A stretch of DNA of 64,000 bases from Ctenosaura bakeri (lineage: Eukaryota; Chordata; Lepidosauria; Squamata; Iguanidae), in assembly GCA_948474755.1 (NCBI GenBank), contig CAOLHI010001299.1, forward strand, positions 337,934 to 401,933, in the 5' to 3' direction. Shown piece by piece: positions 22,074 to 32,564 of the stretch. Position 1 is the first letter of the stretch, and each line of letters begins with the position of its first letter. The notes beneath the pieces were generated by a model. The model did not search any database. It was not told where the DNA came from and saw nothing but the letters and a program-made list of their open reading frames with translations. Both the position numbers and the translations under genes were made by a program.

Positions 22074-22505
22074 AATAGAACCATAGAGTTGGAAGAGACC
22101 ACAGGGGCCATTGAGTCCAACCCCATTCTGCTATGCAGAAATACACCATCAAAGCATTCCCAACAGATCACCACCCAGCATCTGTTTAAAAACCTCCAGA
22201 CTCCACCACACCCCGAGGCAAAACATTCCACCGTTGAACTGCTCTTACTGTCAGGAAGGTCTTCCTAAAGTTTAGATGGAATCTCTTTTCCTGAACTTTG
22301 AAGCCATTGCTCCATCTCCTAGTCTCTGGTCTAGCAGAAAACTGGTTTGTTCTATCCTCCATATGACATACCTTCAAATATTTAAACATGGCTATCATGT
22401 TGCCTCTTAACCTTTGCTTCTCTAGACTAAACATACCCAGCTCCCTAAGCCTCTCCTCATAGGACATGGTTTCGAGGACTTCTTCCTTTTTTCTACCATT
22501 TTGGA
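22074..22505 (-). mobile_element. CR1 LINE 3' fragment
   Basis: The 3' end at the left reads ATAGAACCATAGAGTTGG, the CR1 terminal octamer region. The minus strand encodes [17 protein letters not shown] and TVRAVQRWNVLPRGVVES, matching the C-terminal end of the CR1 ORF2 polymerase protein. Only the last 100 or so residues are present. Confidence 0.85.
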
Positions 22506-22807
22506 AAGGCATTGGCGGTTCTCACTTCCCTCTGTCCCACCTGAGAAACTGCCTCATGGTCACCAAGGGGCATGCATCCGCCTGCTGCACCAAAGACAGA
22601 TCATTTGGAAAGGCTGAGTGGGAAGAGCATTAAAAAAGGGGAAGCTGATTTTTGCTACATCTGAGGTTGAAGGCAAGCATAACAGGGAAGGGCTTTGCAT
22701 CCCTCTTTGGCAGAGACCAATCAATCTTCAATAACGTGCATGCATACGTACACAGAAGCTGTTCTCTTTGCCTTTCTCTGAGACTGGGAGAATGTCTCTT
22801 GCTTGAA

Positions 22808-23013
22808 GTAAACCAATGGGTTTCAAAGGCTGAGTGGGGATTCAAATCTTGGTCTCCAGAATCATAGCTTGGGTGCACGTGCATGCCCATTGCTGTGTCC
22901 CTTTCATCAGGATGTAGTAGCAGGGGCAGTTCTGTGCATGCACAAACTGTTCCCTTCTTTGCAAACAAGGGCTTCACAGATCCCCAGGGATCCCCAGAAC
23001 TCAGATTAAGAAC
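22808..23013 (-). repeat. SINE head fragment and a hAT-like end
   Basis: CCAATGGGTTTC and GGATTCAAATCTTGGTCTCC (22816-22868) are a Sauria-type SINE head region. At 22975-23013, CAGATCCCCAGGGATCCCC with TTAAGAACCACTG resembles the right end of the hAT-like element at 59179-59519. Both are partial. Confidence 0.45.
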
Positions 23014-23021
23014 CACTGCTT

Positions 23022-23476
23022 TAGGCAATTGGTTCCATTGCTGAACTAACCTTACCATCAAGAAAATTGTTCTAATGTTCAGACATAGGCCATTTGCACA
23101 CTACACTGTTATAGTGCTATTATTCCACTTTCAACATCGTATGGAATCCTGGGGTTTGCAGTTCAGGGAGGGGCCTTTAGAATTCTCAGCCAGAGAGCTC
23201 TTTGGCCTCAGTAAACTACAAACCCCAGTATCCCACAGGACGTTGAAAGTGGAATATTAGCACTAAACAGTGTAATGTGGAAATGGCCACAATATACTCT
23301 CCTATAATTTCTAACCATTAGACCTGATCCTACCCTTTGGGGCAGCAGAGAACAGCCTCTCCCCTTCCTCTCTGTGTCAGCCCCTGAGGTATTTAAAGAG
23401 TGCTGTCATGTCACTTCTCAGTCTTCCTTTCACCAAGCTGAACATGTCCAGTCCTTCAACCTTTCCTCATAAGCAT
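23022..23476 (-). mobile_element. CR1 LINE fragment split by a family A MITE
   Basis: Left part ATTGGTTCCATTGCTGAAC with ACCATCAAGAAAATTG; right part from 23288 with CTGTCATGTCACTTCTCAG, CCAAGCTGAACATGTCCAG and CAACCTTTCCTCATAAG. The order matches the antisense of CR1 ORF2. The family A copy at 23089-23287 is inserted between. Confidence 0.75.
23089..23287. mobile_element. Family A MITE inside CR1
   Basis: Starts GCCATTTGCACACTACACTG and ends ATGTGGAAATGGC. Left pentamer CATAG and right CACAA agree at 3 of 5. Long asymmetric centre with AGCCAGAGAGCTC. The right inner arm has AACTACAAACCCCAGTATCC. Confidence 0.85.
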
Positions 23477-24396
23477 AGTGTCTACAGCTCCCAGAAACTC
23501 CAGCCAACAGGCTCAGGGCTCTGCAAAAGATTCAGGTTCTGCCACAAATGCATAAGGAAGTGCTCACTGAGATAAAGTGGGAAATGGGGTAAATTAACTG
23601 GGGAATGTAAAAGATCTTCTTTTTTTTTTAACATCTGTTTTTCCCTTTCACTGGAAGATGCCACTGGCTGCAGTTTTCAGCTTGTTAGAACAACTCTCTC
23701 CTTGTACCCATCAAGTTGTGTTTGAGAGGAAAACCACACCCCGATAGCTAAGATGGCCTACTTTCTATCCAGGCTGCTTCTCTCCTCCATTTCAGGCCAG
23801 AATCTCATGCAAAAAAAAATGAACCGGTTTATTAGCAGACCCTGATCTGGGTGCCTTTCATGAGCAGATCCCAATTGGCACCTCCCAGGAAAAGAAAGTT
23901 CATTTGAAAACCAATTTTTATATATAACAAAAGTGATGCCATTTCTTTTTCTCTTTTCTCAGCACAGTCTTTCTTAATTGATCTTGTTTCGCTCTGAGAC
24001 AGGCAGTCCTCTCAAGACAACTTTCTTGGCAACTAGGCAAAAAAAGGGGGGGAGGGATAGGCAATGTGTTAGCAAGGCTTTGTGGTTAAACGAAAGCACA
24101 GGACGGGGAGTCAGGAGACTGTGGTTCAGCTTCCCCAAGTGGTCACAAGCTCTCCATGTGATGCCAAGGAAAAAGGAAGAGTAGGAAGGAAACTTTCTCA
24201 GAGCTGCCAGCTGTTGAACAAACTACAGTCACCAGTCCTTTAAAAGGATCATCTTCAGCAGGCTTGAACAGGTGATCCTCTTTTTTTCCCCCATGCCCTT
24301 AAAAGCTTTGCCTGTTCCTTTCTCTACATAAAGCAACAGATAAGTAGGCCAGGCTGTTTTGCTCTGGTACGGTAATTTGGCAATCCTGAAACTTTG
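23477..24396. other. Unassigned non-coding stretch
   Basis: A family C-like word TACAGCTCCCAGAAAC lies at 23483-23500. Otherwise nothing recognised. Confidence 0.3.
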
Positions 24397-24596
24397 GCCA
24401 TTTCCACCCTACACTGTTATAGTGCCATTATTCCACTTTCAACATCCTGTGGAATTCTGGGGTCTGTAGTTGACTGGGGTCAATGAGCTCTCTGGCTGAG
24501 AATTCTAAATGCCCCTCCCTGAACTGCAAACCCCAGGATTCCATAGGATGGCGAAAGTAGAATAATAGCGTTATAACAGTGTAGTGTGGAAATGGC
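24397..24596. mobile_element. Family A MITE
   Basis: Starts GCCATTTCCACCCTACACTG and ends GTGTGGAAATGGC. Left flank CTTTG and right flank CCCCG share only the outer C and G. Directly after it, GACAGATTGGAGGGTATG is a family D terminus, so the MITE probably lies in a mostly lost family D copy. Confidence 0.85.
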
Positions 24597-24659
24597 CCCC
24601 GTTTCCCACTGTGACAGATTGGAGGGTATGTATTAAGAGATCAGAGCTTGCCACAGTTC

Positions 24660-24765
24660 CTGTTTAGAACTAGAGTTCCCGGAGTTTCCCAGTCAGCTTA
24701 GATGCTAGCCATACTGGCTGACAGATTAGGGGAGTTGTCACTCCCATAAAAAGGAATGTCTCCAA
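24660..24765. repeat. Family C hairpin
   Basis: Inverted relatives ACTAGAGTTCCCGGAGTTTC and GGAGTTGTCACTCCC around GCTAGCCATACTGGCTGA, closing with TCCAAGCTCT. Confidence 0.55.
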
Positions 24766-24774
24766 GCTCTGCAA

Positions 24775-25075
24775 TGGTGCACCCACTTTGTATGCAGAGC
24801 CCAGGATCCTGTTGGTGCCATGCTTGTGAAGTTCTTTCACACATGTAAGCTATGCCTTCTTTGACCACTTTGGAACAAACCTGTTCAGTTCACCATTGCA
24901 TAGGTGCAGTCGCACAGGTGTAACCATTTCACACAAGCCTAAATCAACTTGTTAGTTCCAGCTGGAGGAGAGCAATTAAATCACTGGTATTAGCTGACTT
25001 ATTGTTTCACCCTTCAGTTGTTGATTCATTGAGTCCACTGCAGTTGGGATTAACCAACAGAATCCCAGCAAAGTT
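24775..25075 (+). repeat. Family H repeat, left part
   Basis: GGATCCTGTTGGTG, AGTTCTTTCACACATG and AACCAACAGAATCCCAGC match the intact relative at 52110-52615. Family H pieces continue at 25905-26048 and 26860-27010, separated by inserted elements. Confidence 0.55.
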
Positions 25076-25160
25076 CCTCTATTCTCCACATTCACAAGGG
25101 GTAAGGGGTGCAGGACCCCCACAAAAGTGGGGAAAAACCACAGGTATCTATAGTACCACC
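25076..25160 (-). repeat. Tigger-like subterminal fragment
   Basis: TTCTCCACATTCACAAGGGG with GGGGTGCAGGACCCCCACA matches the subterminal region of the Tigger-like element at 31423-31893. The extreme end is lost. Confidence 0.5.
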
Positions 25161-25181
25161 CCAACCATATTTAACACACAG

Positions 25182-25847
25182 CAGTGATGTATTTAAGTCT
25201 TTTACTCCAAGTCTCAAGTCAAGTCTCAAGTCCTTGAAGATACTTTCAAGTTAAATCTGGAAGCCAACTTTATACCCCAACCAAAATTTCAGAATCATTG
25301 GATAGAGAGAAATAAATTCAGTTTTAACAATGCAAGCAGAGTCAGCTCTCCGGCTCTGCAATTTTGCCTTCTGCAGCTTTGGAAGTGGGGAATACGATCC
25401 TATCTTACTCCCCACTACTGAAGATTCAAAAGATTTAGAAGGAAGGATCGTTCCTCCTCAAACCTGTTACTTAACACATTTGCTGTTCCCCTCTGAGAAA
25501 TTCACCCTGCACTCTGGGGGCGGGGGGGTGAGTCTTCTCTTTTGCTCTTAGGAAACATTTTAGAAGGCTCCTCTGATATGCAGTGGGGAGAGGCTGCTGA
25601 TCAGACCTCAAACCCATTGCCTAACCCATTTGCTGTTCCCTTCTGAGAAATTTGCCCACACTTTGGGCTTGAGAGATTGTCATGTGACTAGTAGGCAAAA
25701 AGAGATGGAGGCATTGTTCAAAGTTGTAAGGTTTCTGGATGAATGCATTATGTTACTGAACCAAGGGCATCAAGTCAGTCATTAAAAATATACAAGTCTT
25801 GAGTCGAGTTGAGTCAGTGCATCATTTATGGCCGAGTCGAGTCCAAG
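25182..25847 (+). mobile_element. Family G AAGTC-rich hAT-like element, copy 1
   Basis: Starts CAGTGATGTATTTAAGTC, followed by short AAGTCTC iterations, an interior shared with copy 2 (CCATTTGCTGTTCCC, CTGAACCAAGGGCATC), and ends in GAGTCGAGTCC. The right terminus is lost to a family A remnant at 25848. The peptides read through the AAGTC iterations are repeat artefacts. Confidence 0.6.
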
Positions 25848-25915
25848 GCCATTTCTGTTATAGCGCAAGTCTGTTATAGCGCGATGATTCCACTTTCAAC
25901 CTTCTATGGAATAAT
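25848..25915. mobile_element. Family A MITE remnant
   Basis: GCCATTTCTGTTATAGCGC, then a duplicated TGTTATAGCGC, then ATGATTCCACTTTCAACC. The right arm is missing. Confidence 0.6.
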
Positions 25916-26048
25916 CTGTTAGGATCATTTTGAATTCTGATCCTGTCCTCTGGGGTGTTAGCTACCCTCCTAATTTGGTGTCATATGCTTAACTATTCAT
26001 CAGTGCCTTCCGTATGCCACCTGATTGAATGGGATTGCAGAAGCAGCC
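25916..26048 (+). repeat. Family H repeat, middle part
   Basis: TAACTATTCATCAGTG and GGGATTGCAGAA match TAACTATTCATCAGTG and GGGATTACAGAA at 52389-52444. The family is cut immediately after AAGCAGCC by the element at 26049. Confidence 0.6.
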
Positions 26049-26851
26049 GGTGATGTATTTAAGTCTTTTACTCCAAGTCTCAAGTCAAGTCTCAAGTCTC
26101 TACCTTCAAGTCTCAAGCCGAGTCTTAGGTCCTTACAAGATACTTTCAAGTCAAGTCTCAAGTCAACTCTCAAGTCTGGGACCCAACTTTATACCCCAGC
26201 CTGTATTCCAGAATTTCTGGACAGAGTTGAAAATCAGTTTAAGTAGAACTGGTCCTCTACTTTTGTGATTTTGCCATCTACAGCTTCAGAAGTGGGGAAT
26301 AGGGTCCTTTTTACTTCCCATTTGCAAAGCTGGAGGCTTTTTCAGAAGTGGGGAATAGGGTCCTTCTTATTTCCCATTGCTGAAGCTTCAGGACCTTTAG
26401 AAGGAAGAATCCTTCCTCCTCAAGTCCACTGCCTAACACATTTTCTGCTTCCCTCTGAGATATGCACCCTGCACTTTGGGCATGAGTCTTGCTTTCTGCT
26501 TTTAGGAAAAGTTTTAGAAAGCTCTTCCTATATGTAGTGGGGGCAGGCTGCTGAGCAGACCTCAACCCCACCTCAAGCCCATTGCCTAACCCATTTGCTG
26601 TTCCCTCTGAGAAATGTGTCCACACTTTGGGCTTGAGACAGATTGTCATGTGACCAGTAAGTTGTAAGGTTTCTGGGTAGATGTGTTATGTGACTGAACC
26701 AAGAGCAGCAAGTCAGTCACTAAAAATATGCAAGTCTCAAGTCGTGTTGAGTCAGTGTGTAATTTTTGCCAAGTCAAGTCCGAGTCGAGTCACTGAAATC
26801 ACTTAAGTCTGACTTGAGTCCGAGTCTAACGACTCAAGCCTACATCACTTG
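26049..26851 (+). mobile_element. Family G AAGTC-rich hAT-like element, copy 2, complete
   Basis: The left end GGTGATGTATTTAAGTC and right end CCTACATCACTTG are inverted relatives. Flanks AAGCAGCC (26041-26048) and AAACAGCC (26852-26859) match at 7 of 8. The surrounding family H reading resumes with ACTGTGCCGTCCCTATTG, equivalent to the uninterrupted sequence at 52445-52470, so this is a real insertion. 803 bp, no coding capacity. Confidence 0.75.
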
Positions 26852-26859
26852 AAACAGCC

Positions 26860-27010
26860 ACTGTGCCGTCCCTATTGCACCATGAGATGATAAGCAGGGG
26901 CACTGACAGATGTACAATCAATTGCACAATGTCAGTATTGAGCAGAATGGCAATGTAGTACAACCATCCTCCAGCTATGGGAGTGTAGAGTTACACTGTG
27001 CAAATACAGT
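26860..27010 (+). repeat. Family H repeat, right part
   Basis: ATGAGATGATAAGCAGGGGC, AATGTCAGTATTGAGCAG and GTAGAGTTACACTGTGC follow the order at 52470-52580. Confidence 0.6.
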
Positions 27011-27846
27011 GTCGGATCTCAGCCAACCAATCCCAAGTGCAACCTTTTGCATCTTTAAACAGAGCTGGAAAAATGTCTACCTTTAACTCTGGGGAGCTGA
27101 TGCAAGTCAGAACTGATAATACTAACCCACATGTAGCAATGATCCAGTCCAATATAATGCAGCCTCCTTATGTATTTGGAGGCACATGTTCAATAGGAGC
27201 TTCCTTGGATGTCAGTATGTCATGTTAGGCCCTAAATGGATTAATCTCCTTTTAGGTCATTAGAAATACCACCAAACTCAAGAAGCTGTCTTATGCCTGA
27301 TACTGTATGTTATTTGTTCATCTCCATACAGGCAGTTCTTGGGGAGTTTTCAAGTGGAGCATGATAGACAAATAATCGATTTCTTGTTGTTTTCTGTCCA
27401 GGGCTTGCAAAAATTACTTTTTCTTGCTGTGGCTTCCAGGACTTTTCTCTACTAACTGGGGATTTCTGGGAGTTGTCGTGCAAAATTTACCTTTTCCAAG
27501 CTCTTACTGCTGTGGCATATGGAGCTTCCATATATTTTTGCATTTCTCCCCTCCCAAATACTATCTAGGTTGTTTGGCAGAATTTTTGTCATGTTTTGGA
27601 CAACCTTGAGTCATTTTAGTCTCAAGAGAGGCCTTTGTTTTAAACAGGAAGTGAACAGAAAGTAACTTACAGATACTGCCTGTTGTTCAAAGGGGCTACA
27701 TTATGAAATGTTCTCACTCATTCAGAAATTTGTGAGGATCCCGTATGGCCATCTCAAAACCCACACAGAATCAAAAACCTAGGACATTTGTTTCTGAAAG
27801 CTGTGGGTAAAGGCATCAATAGCTTTCAAATGGGTAAAGACAAAAG
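27011..27846. other. Unassigned, with one family C hairpin
   Basis: A family C-like hairpin lies at 27404-27503 (GCTTGCAAAAATTACTTTT and TTTCTGGGAGTTGTCG). The rest is unrecognised. Confidence 0.35.
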
Positions 27847-28044
27847 GCCTTTCTGCACTACACTGTTATAGTGCTATTATTCCACTTTCAACATCCTATG
27901 AAATCTTGGGGTTTGCAGTTTAGGGAGAGGCATTTAGAATTCTCAGGCAGAGAGCAATTTGGCCTCAGTAAACTACAAACCTCAGAATTCCACAGGATAT
28001 TGAGAGTGGAATAATAACACTGCAACAGCGTAGTGTGGAAAGGC
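27847..28044. mobile_element. Family A MITE
   Basis: Ends GCCTTTCTGCACTACACTG and GTGTGGAAAGGC. Long asymmetric centre. The right inner arm has AACTACAAACCTCAGAATTC. Flanks AAAAG and GATGT do not match. Confidence 0.85.
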
Positions 28045-28177
28045 GATGTGCATTAGACTTATATCCGTGTAATTCACAAACTGGATGCCAGACAGTGTTA
28101 CCCAGAAATTGGGTAAGCCAGGCTCTTGTTTTGAATTTTTGAGGCTGCTCCTGCTCTGTTTCTGCTGATACGGCTGT

Positions 28178-28364
28178 GTTGTTGTTGTTGTGTGCATTCA
28201 AGTTGTTTCCAACTTATAGTGACCCTAAGGTGAACCCTATCACAGGGTTTTCTGGGGCTGAGAGTGTGTGACTCACCCAAGTTTCCATGGCCAAGCGGGT
28301 AATCAGACTCTGATCTCCAGGGTCATAGTCCAGGGTTCAGACCACTACACCACACTGGTTCTCG
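28178..28364 (-). mobile_element. Sauria-type SINE
   Basis: The GTTGTTGTTGTTGTG tail, CATTCAAGTTGTTTCC, TATCACAGGGTTTTCTGG, CTCTGATCTCCAGGGTC and the head complement ACCACTACACCACACTGG. Full length in the shorter subtype. Confidence 0.9.
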
Positions 28365-28415
28365 TTGATGGGGCTCTGGACATTTATCCTAAAGTCTTGC
28401 CCTCCTAGTACTATT

Positions 28416-28500
28416 CTTGGAAAAGTTTCTTTTTCAGACTACAACTCCCAGAATCCCTCAGCTTGCACAGCCAGCAACCAAGTGGCTGGGAGAACAGAGG
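28416..28500. repeat. Family C hairpin, partial
   Basis: CTTGGAAAAGTTTCTTTTTC then GACTACAACTCCCAGAATCC. The opposite arm is reduced. Confidence 0.6.
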
Positions 28501-29779
28501 AAGGAGGGTGCTCTCCATAGAAAGTATTTTTTCTAGGCTGAAGAAGGTGGGGTCAACATAGCCATTTGTTCCATGGTCTGGGGATGAAGGTGGTTGTAGT
28601 ACGGCATGGCTGGAGGGCACAGGGTATGGGAAGGCTGTTTTAGGGATTCCCTCTGGGTTCCTCTGGCTGTTGCACTTCCCATCCGGTGAGCTTTGGCAAA
28701 TGACACTGCCTTGCTCTTGACCGTCTCGAGAGTGGAGTTATTCCCTAAGCCGGCCAGGAAAACACTGTTCAATAATGCATGACTGCTGTTGGAATGCTCC
28801 CGGCATCCATCAGACAAAATGATACATGCTCAAGTACATCAGTCAATGGCCTAACACAATTAAAGTAATTGTAAGAGTGCATTGTCATGGGGGTCAATGT
28901 TATGTTTCCCATTTTGAAAATAAATGTCTCTCCCGTTGCCTTGGTATTTATGTAACAGCAGGAGACCATTACGCTGTGATAATGTCCTAGCACATTGGCA
29001 TTATCTCTTAATTATACATGTGAGGGAGCCTACGACTGGAGCGAGTGCTTCTTTGCGGCCTCCCTAATCTCCACCGGCTGGTCTCCTATCACCCGGTGTA
29101 ACCCTTCTATCTGTCACCCTGTGATTCCAGTTATCCCACACTCAGCATTTCTCCACTGGGGGTAGAGGGGAAACACAGAGGAGGAGGAGGAGGCAAAGAG
29201 CAAACCTACAGAAGTAGGGCAATACCCTACCAAACTCGTACGGTCACCATAAGTCGACAAGCGACTTGAGGACACATACGCACACACAGAGAGAAGATCT
29301 CCATAAGAAGATCACTACAGTAGAATATTTGCACCAACAGTCCAATGGAAAATACCATAAACAAGTCAGTATGGCCAAGTCAGCAAGAACAGATGAAAAC
29401 TCAATACAAGCGAACATAAGCAGCCCCAAAAAGGAGTCACATTCCATAAGCAACGTTTCAATGTCACTTCTTCATCACTCATAATCTCCATATTATGAAG
29501 CCTCCAAAAAGTTGCATTGTATTCACTTGTATTGACTTTTCATCTGCTCATGCTGACTTGGCTGTACCAACTTGTTTATGGTATTTTCCACTGGATCGTT
29601 GATGTAAATATTTATCTCCTTATGGTACCTTATATGTATTACTTGTATGCTTAAAAGTTAATAGTCTACATATGATTGTTTTTTTCATTATATGTTGCAT
29701 GTTTTCTATATGGTCAACGGTATTTTGAATGCAGTCAGAATTGTCAGTTGCCATCCCTATTTGTGTGTTTTCAAGGTAA
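28501..29779. other. Low-repeat stretch with candidate conserved non-coding element at 28830-29035
   Basis: From 28830 to 29035 the sequence lacks repeat words and contains AATTAAAGTAATTG, TTGCCTTGGTATTTATG and TCTTAATTATACATG, the texture typical of vertebrate conserved non-coding elements with homeodomain sites. A SINE tail piece lies at 29237-29290 (GGTCACCATAAGTCGAC). The conservation claim is an inference. Confidence 0.3.
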
Positions 29780-30320
29780 TTCTCTGTCAGCCCACTCTTT
29801 CAGCTGCTTTAAAAATATTCCGGTTTTAGTGTCCTCCTCCCACTTTCCCTTTTTGCCCTCAGCTTAGTTCTGTTGGTGCAAACTGAGGCCATTTCCGCAC
29901 TACACTGTTATAGTGCTATTATTCCACTTTCAGCATCCTATGGAATCCTGGGGTTTGCAGTTTAGGGAGGGCCTTTAGAATTCTCAGCCAGAGAGCTCTT
30001 TGGCCTCAGTAAACTACAAACCCCAGAATTCCACAGAATGTTGAAAGTGGAATAATAACACTACAACAGTGTAGTGCGGAAATGGCCTGAGTTTAAAATG
30101 AAAAAAGTAGCTCAAGTTCAAAGTGTAAATTCACTTAGCAGTGGGGAGAGGAGGGGCAGAATCTTATTCTTCCCAGCTGACTCAGGCAAAAGTAAACTGC
30201 TGCATACTTTCCCAACTTGTGTGTTTTCTCTCATGAATAACTTTTGCTGTTTTGACTACACTTTGATATTACTTGGCTATGTATGTCTCAGTTTTTATTT
30301 GTGAAATGTTGGAGGGTACA
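29780..30320 (-). repeat. Family D repeat interrupted by a family A MITE
   Basis: Before the MITE: CTCTGTCAGCCCACTCTTTC and CAGCTTAGTTCTGTTGG. After it: GAGTTTAAAATG, CAGGCAAAAGTAAACTGC and TTTATTTGTGAAATGTTGG with GAGGGTAC. The join AACTGAGTTTAAAATG is seen uninterrupted at 1959-1974. Confidence 0.7.
29888..30086. mobile_element. Family A MITE with intact 5-bp duplication CTGAG
   Basis: Starts GCCATTTCCGCACTACACTG and ends AGTGCGGAAATGGC. CTGAG is at 29883-29887 and 30087-30091. The empty version AACTGAGTTTAAAATG is present once in family D at 1959-1974, proving the duplication. This is one of the best copies for the long subtype. Confidence 0.95.
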
Positions 30321-31244
30321 GATGTATACCAAAATTTTTAAAACAAACAGCACTGTTTTGCAAAAATGCCCCCTTGCCCCCAGAAATCGCAGCAGGACAA
30401 GGCAAAAATAATTTACTGATGCATTGAGAATAGCCTTGCACCATCTCAAAAAGATCTGCCTGACCTTCCCATCTGTGACCTGGCAACTGATGTAAGTGCA
30501 TTATTGATAGAAATCCTGATATTGATACTGTTGGTATTGTGAATATGTATTTATTTATGACATTTTTATGCCTCCCATCAGCAATTTACACGACTTGCAA
30601 ATCAATAAAAATGCAAAACAAAATAAAACAGCTTCGACATGGAAACAACATCCGTGCAAGTAGGATAAAAGCTATCAAATCCAGCATTAAATCAGTAAGG
30701 GATCATAACAACATCAGTACAAAATTGGGTCCGTGATATCATTTTCTAGCCCATGTCTATTCTCTGTTGGCTTTTGCAAAAACCTAGCTCATTATGGGGC
30801 AGAATCATTCTTTGGCTCAGCACAGCACATGAATACTCCAAAACAATCCTGACAGTGCATTCACGTTTAGAATGTAATGTGTGAATCATGCATTTCTAAA
30901 TTTATGCAGCTGGCAGGAATTCCAAGGTTCTAGTAGTAATTCACAGGCATTGCTCTCAGTCTCAGAGTTCTTGGCTGGAACTGGGAAGGCCTAGGAATTA
31001 TTTGGTTTTATTTCTTCCCCAATTTGGTTTTGTGAATCATTTAGCTGTGTGGCGGGGGGGATCCATACTAAATGTGACAGCTGTTGATTATTCATAGATA
31101 GAGAGCTTGAGGATGTTTAGTTACTGCACTCAGTTTGGATTTCATATGGAGCCAAAGCAGGATATAAATTAAATAAATAAATGTACCTTCCAGAATCCTC
31201 CCAGCCAACGTACCTAATGAAAACAAGAACATAATTAAACACCA
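30321..31244. other. Unassigned non-coding stretch
   Basis: An LINE-like short tail AAAGCAGGATATAAATTAAA lies at 31155-31180. Otherwise nothing recognised. Confidence 0.35.
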
Positions 31245-31390
31245 GCGGCCGGTGACTTCCATATCAGTGGCATGGGGAATCTCTTTGGCATTTTAGTCTG
31301 AACTGTAGAGGACCTATTCAAAGGAGTGAACCTCATCCCTGAAAGAGGCGCAGCACTTTGGATAGCACCAGCGTGAGTGAATTGCCAGCT
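31245..31390. repeat. Family E palindrome
   Basis: GTGACTTCCATATCAGTGGC, TTTTAGTCTGAACTGTAG, AGCACTTTGGATAGCACC and GAGTGAATTGCC follow the family E order. Confidence 0.5.
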
Positions 31391-31422
31391 GCACCGGCAT
31401 GAGAGCCACCAGTACAATGTTA

Positions 31423-31893
31423 CAGTTGGCCCTCCACGTTCTTTAGGGTTAGGGGTGCAGGGCCCCCACAGAAGCAGAGGAACGGCAAATATCAAAATGT
31501 CTGTGTGTGCCCGTGGGAAATGGGCAGAGGCATGGCAGGGAGAGTGGGCATCTAGGATGCAGACCAAGTCAGGGAAAGGAGAAGGAACGGGGTAGGTTGG
31601 CATGGCAGCTGTACTCACTCTCTTTTCCCCATCTCCTTCCTTGGGTGTGTGATGGGCATCGGGAGAGGGTTTGTGATGCTGAAAAATCAGGCTGTGAGTC
31701 ATCCTTAGTTGTCCAGGCAGTGGCTGGTGGAGGAGTAAGAGAACCAGAGGTAGGTTTTTAAAGAGCTGCGCAGCCTGATTGGAGCCACTGAGAGGGAAGG
31801 TTTCCCTGGAAAAGAAGCACTTAAAGGGGGCGGGGGGCAGAGGTTGGAGAAACTGGCAAATAATTAAATCCATGAAATGTGGAAGACCGACTG
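31423..31893. mobile_element. Tigger-like non-autonomous element, TA-flanked
   Basis: Terminal inverted repeats CAGTTGGCCCTCCAC and GTGGAAGACCGACTG, each flanked by TA (31421-31422 and 31894-31895), as in Tc1/mariner-Tigger elements. The subterminal block GGGGTGCAGGGCCCCCACA is shared with other copies in the window. A 212-residue minus-strand open frame across it (31235-31873) is low-complexity and not a transposase. Confidence 0.75.
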
Positions 31894-31895
31894 TA

Positions 31896-32300
31896 ACTTG
31901 GTTCCCTTTGCAATTTTGTAGAATGCATAATCAAATTTACCAAGAAAGGTTAAGCATGTTAATCAATGAAGGCTCACATTATTCTCCGTTTGTGCCTCAA
32001 AGCCCAGAGCGTGTCAGAATCCATGCCCTTAGAAAAAGGCACGCTTCCATCAAAGAACTGGATTTCCATCAAAGAAAAAGGCACGCTTCCATCAAAGAAC
32101 TGGATTTCCTACAATGGCCGGCACATGGCCAGCTGAACTGGAAAGCTGTTGGCTTGTTTCCTTTCCCCCTGGAGAACCAGCCTTGGCTCTTTGCCACAAT
32201 GGCTGACCTTTAATGAAAGATTACCCTCTGGAAGATATTATCTCTTTTCTCCTTAGCATAGACAGAAGAAAAGAAAGGTGGCGGAGGTAGGAGAGGGAGA
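31896..32300 (+). other. Unassigned sequence with a 42-bp tandem duplication
   Basis: From 32033 a 42-bp unit (AAAAAGGCACGCTTCC, then ATCAAAGAACTGGATTTCC) is repeated at 32075 almost exactly. Flanking sequence is non-repetitive in this window. Confidence 0.6.
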
Positions 32301-32564
32301 TTTCATCTTAAATATATTCTATGCATGTCCCATCGCTCTCTCCCATCCCATCTGAAGAAAACAGGCCCATGTTACAGCAGATGACCTTCCGATCGGGTCC
32401 AGGCTGACAGAATGTGAATCGAAGGAATGTCACAAATGTTTTATCTGCATCAAAAGTAAGCTTCGGGTTCAAGTTGTCATCTAAAAATGGTTACTCAAAT
32501 GAGCATCACAAGGCTCCAGCTGTAAAACATCTATACACTCCGACTGCCCGATTTGGCAGCTGCT

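Noticed and set aside
26058..26190. Serine/lysine-rich repeat peptide and CRISPR-like direct repeats
   Set aside because: The repeats are short AAGTCTC iterations without fixed spacers, in a eukaryotic hAT-like element.
29888..30086. 3-bp target duplication with GGCC ends for family A (Harbinger-like)
   Set aside because: A 3-bp reading (TGA, CTG, AGA) is possible, but bases on both sides are almost always C and G and also duplicated, so a 5-bp CNNNG duplication with GCC...GGC ends explains more copies.
31235..31873. 212-residue minus-strand open frame
   Set aside because: It spans a Tigger-like non-autonomous element and part of family E, is rich in proline, histidine and serine without a domain, and crosses element boundaries.
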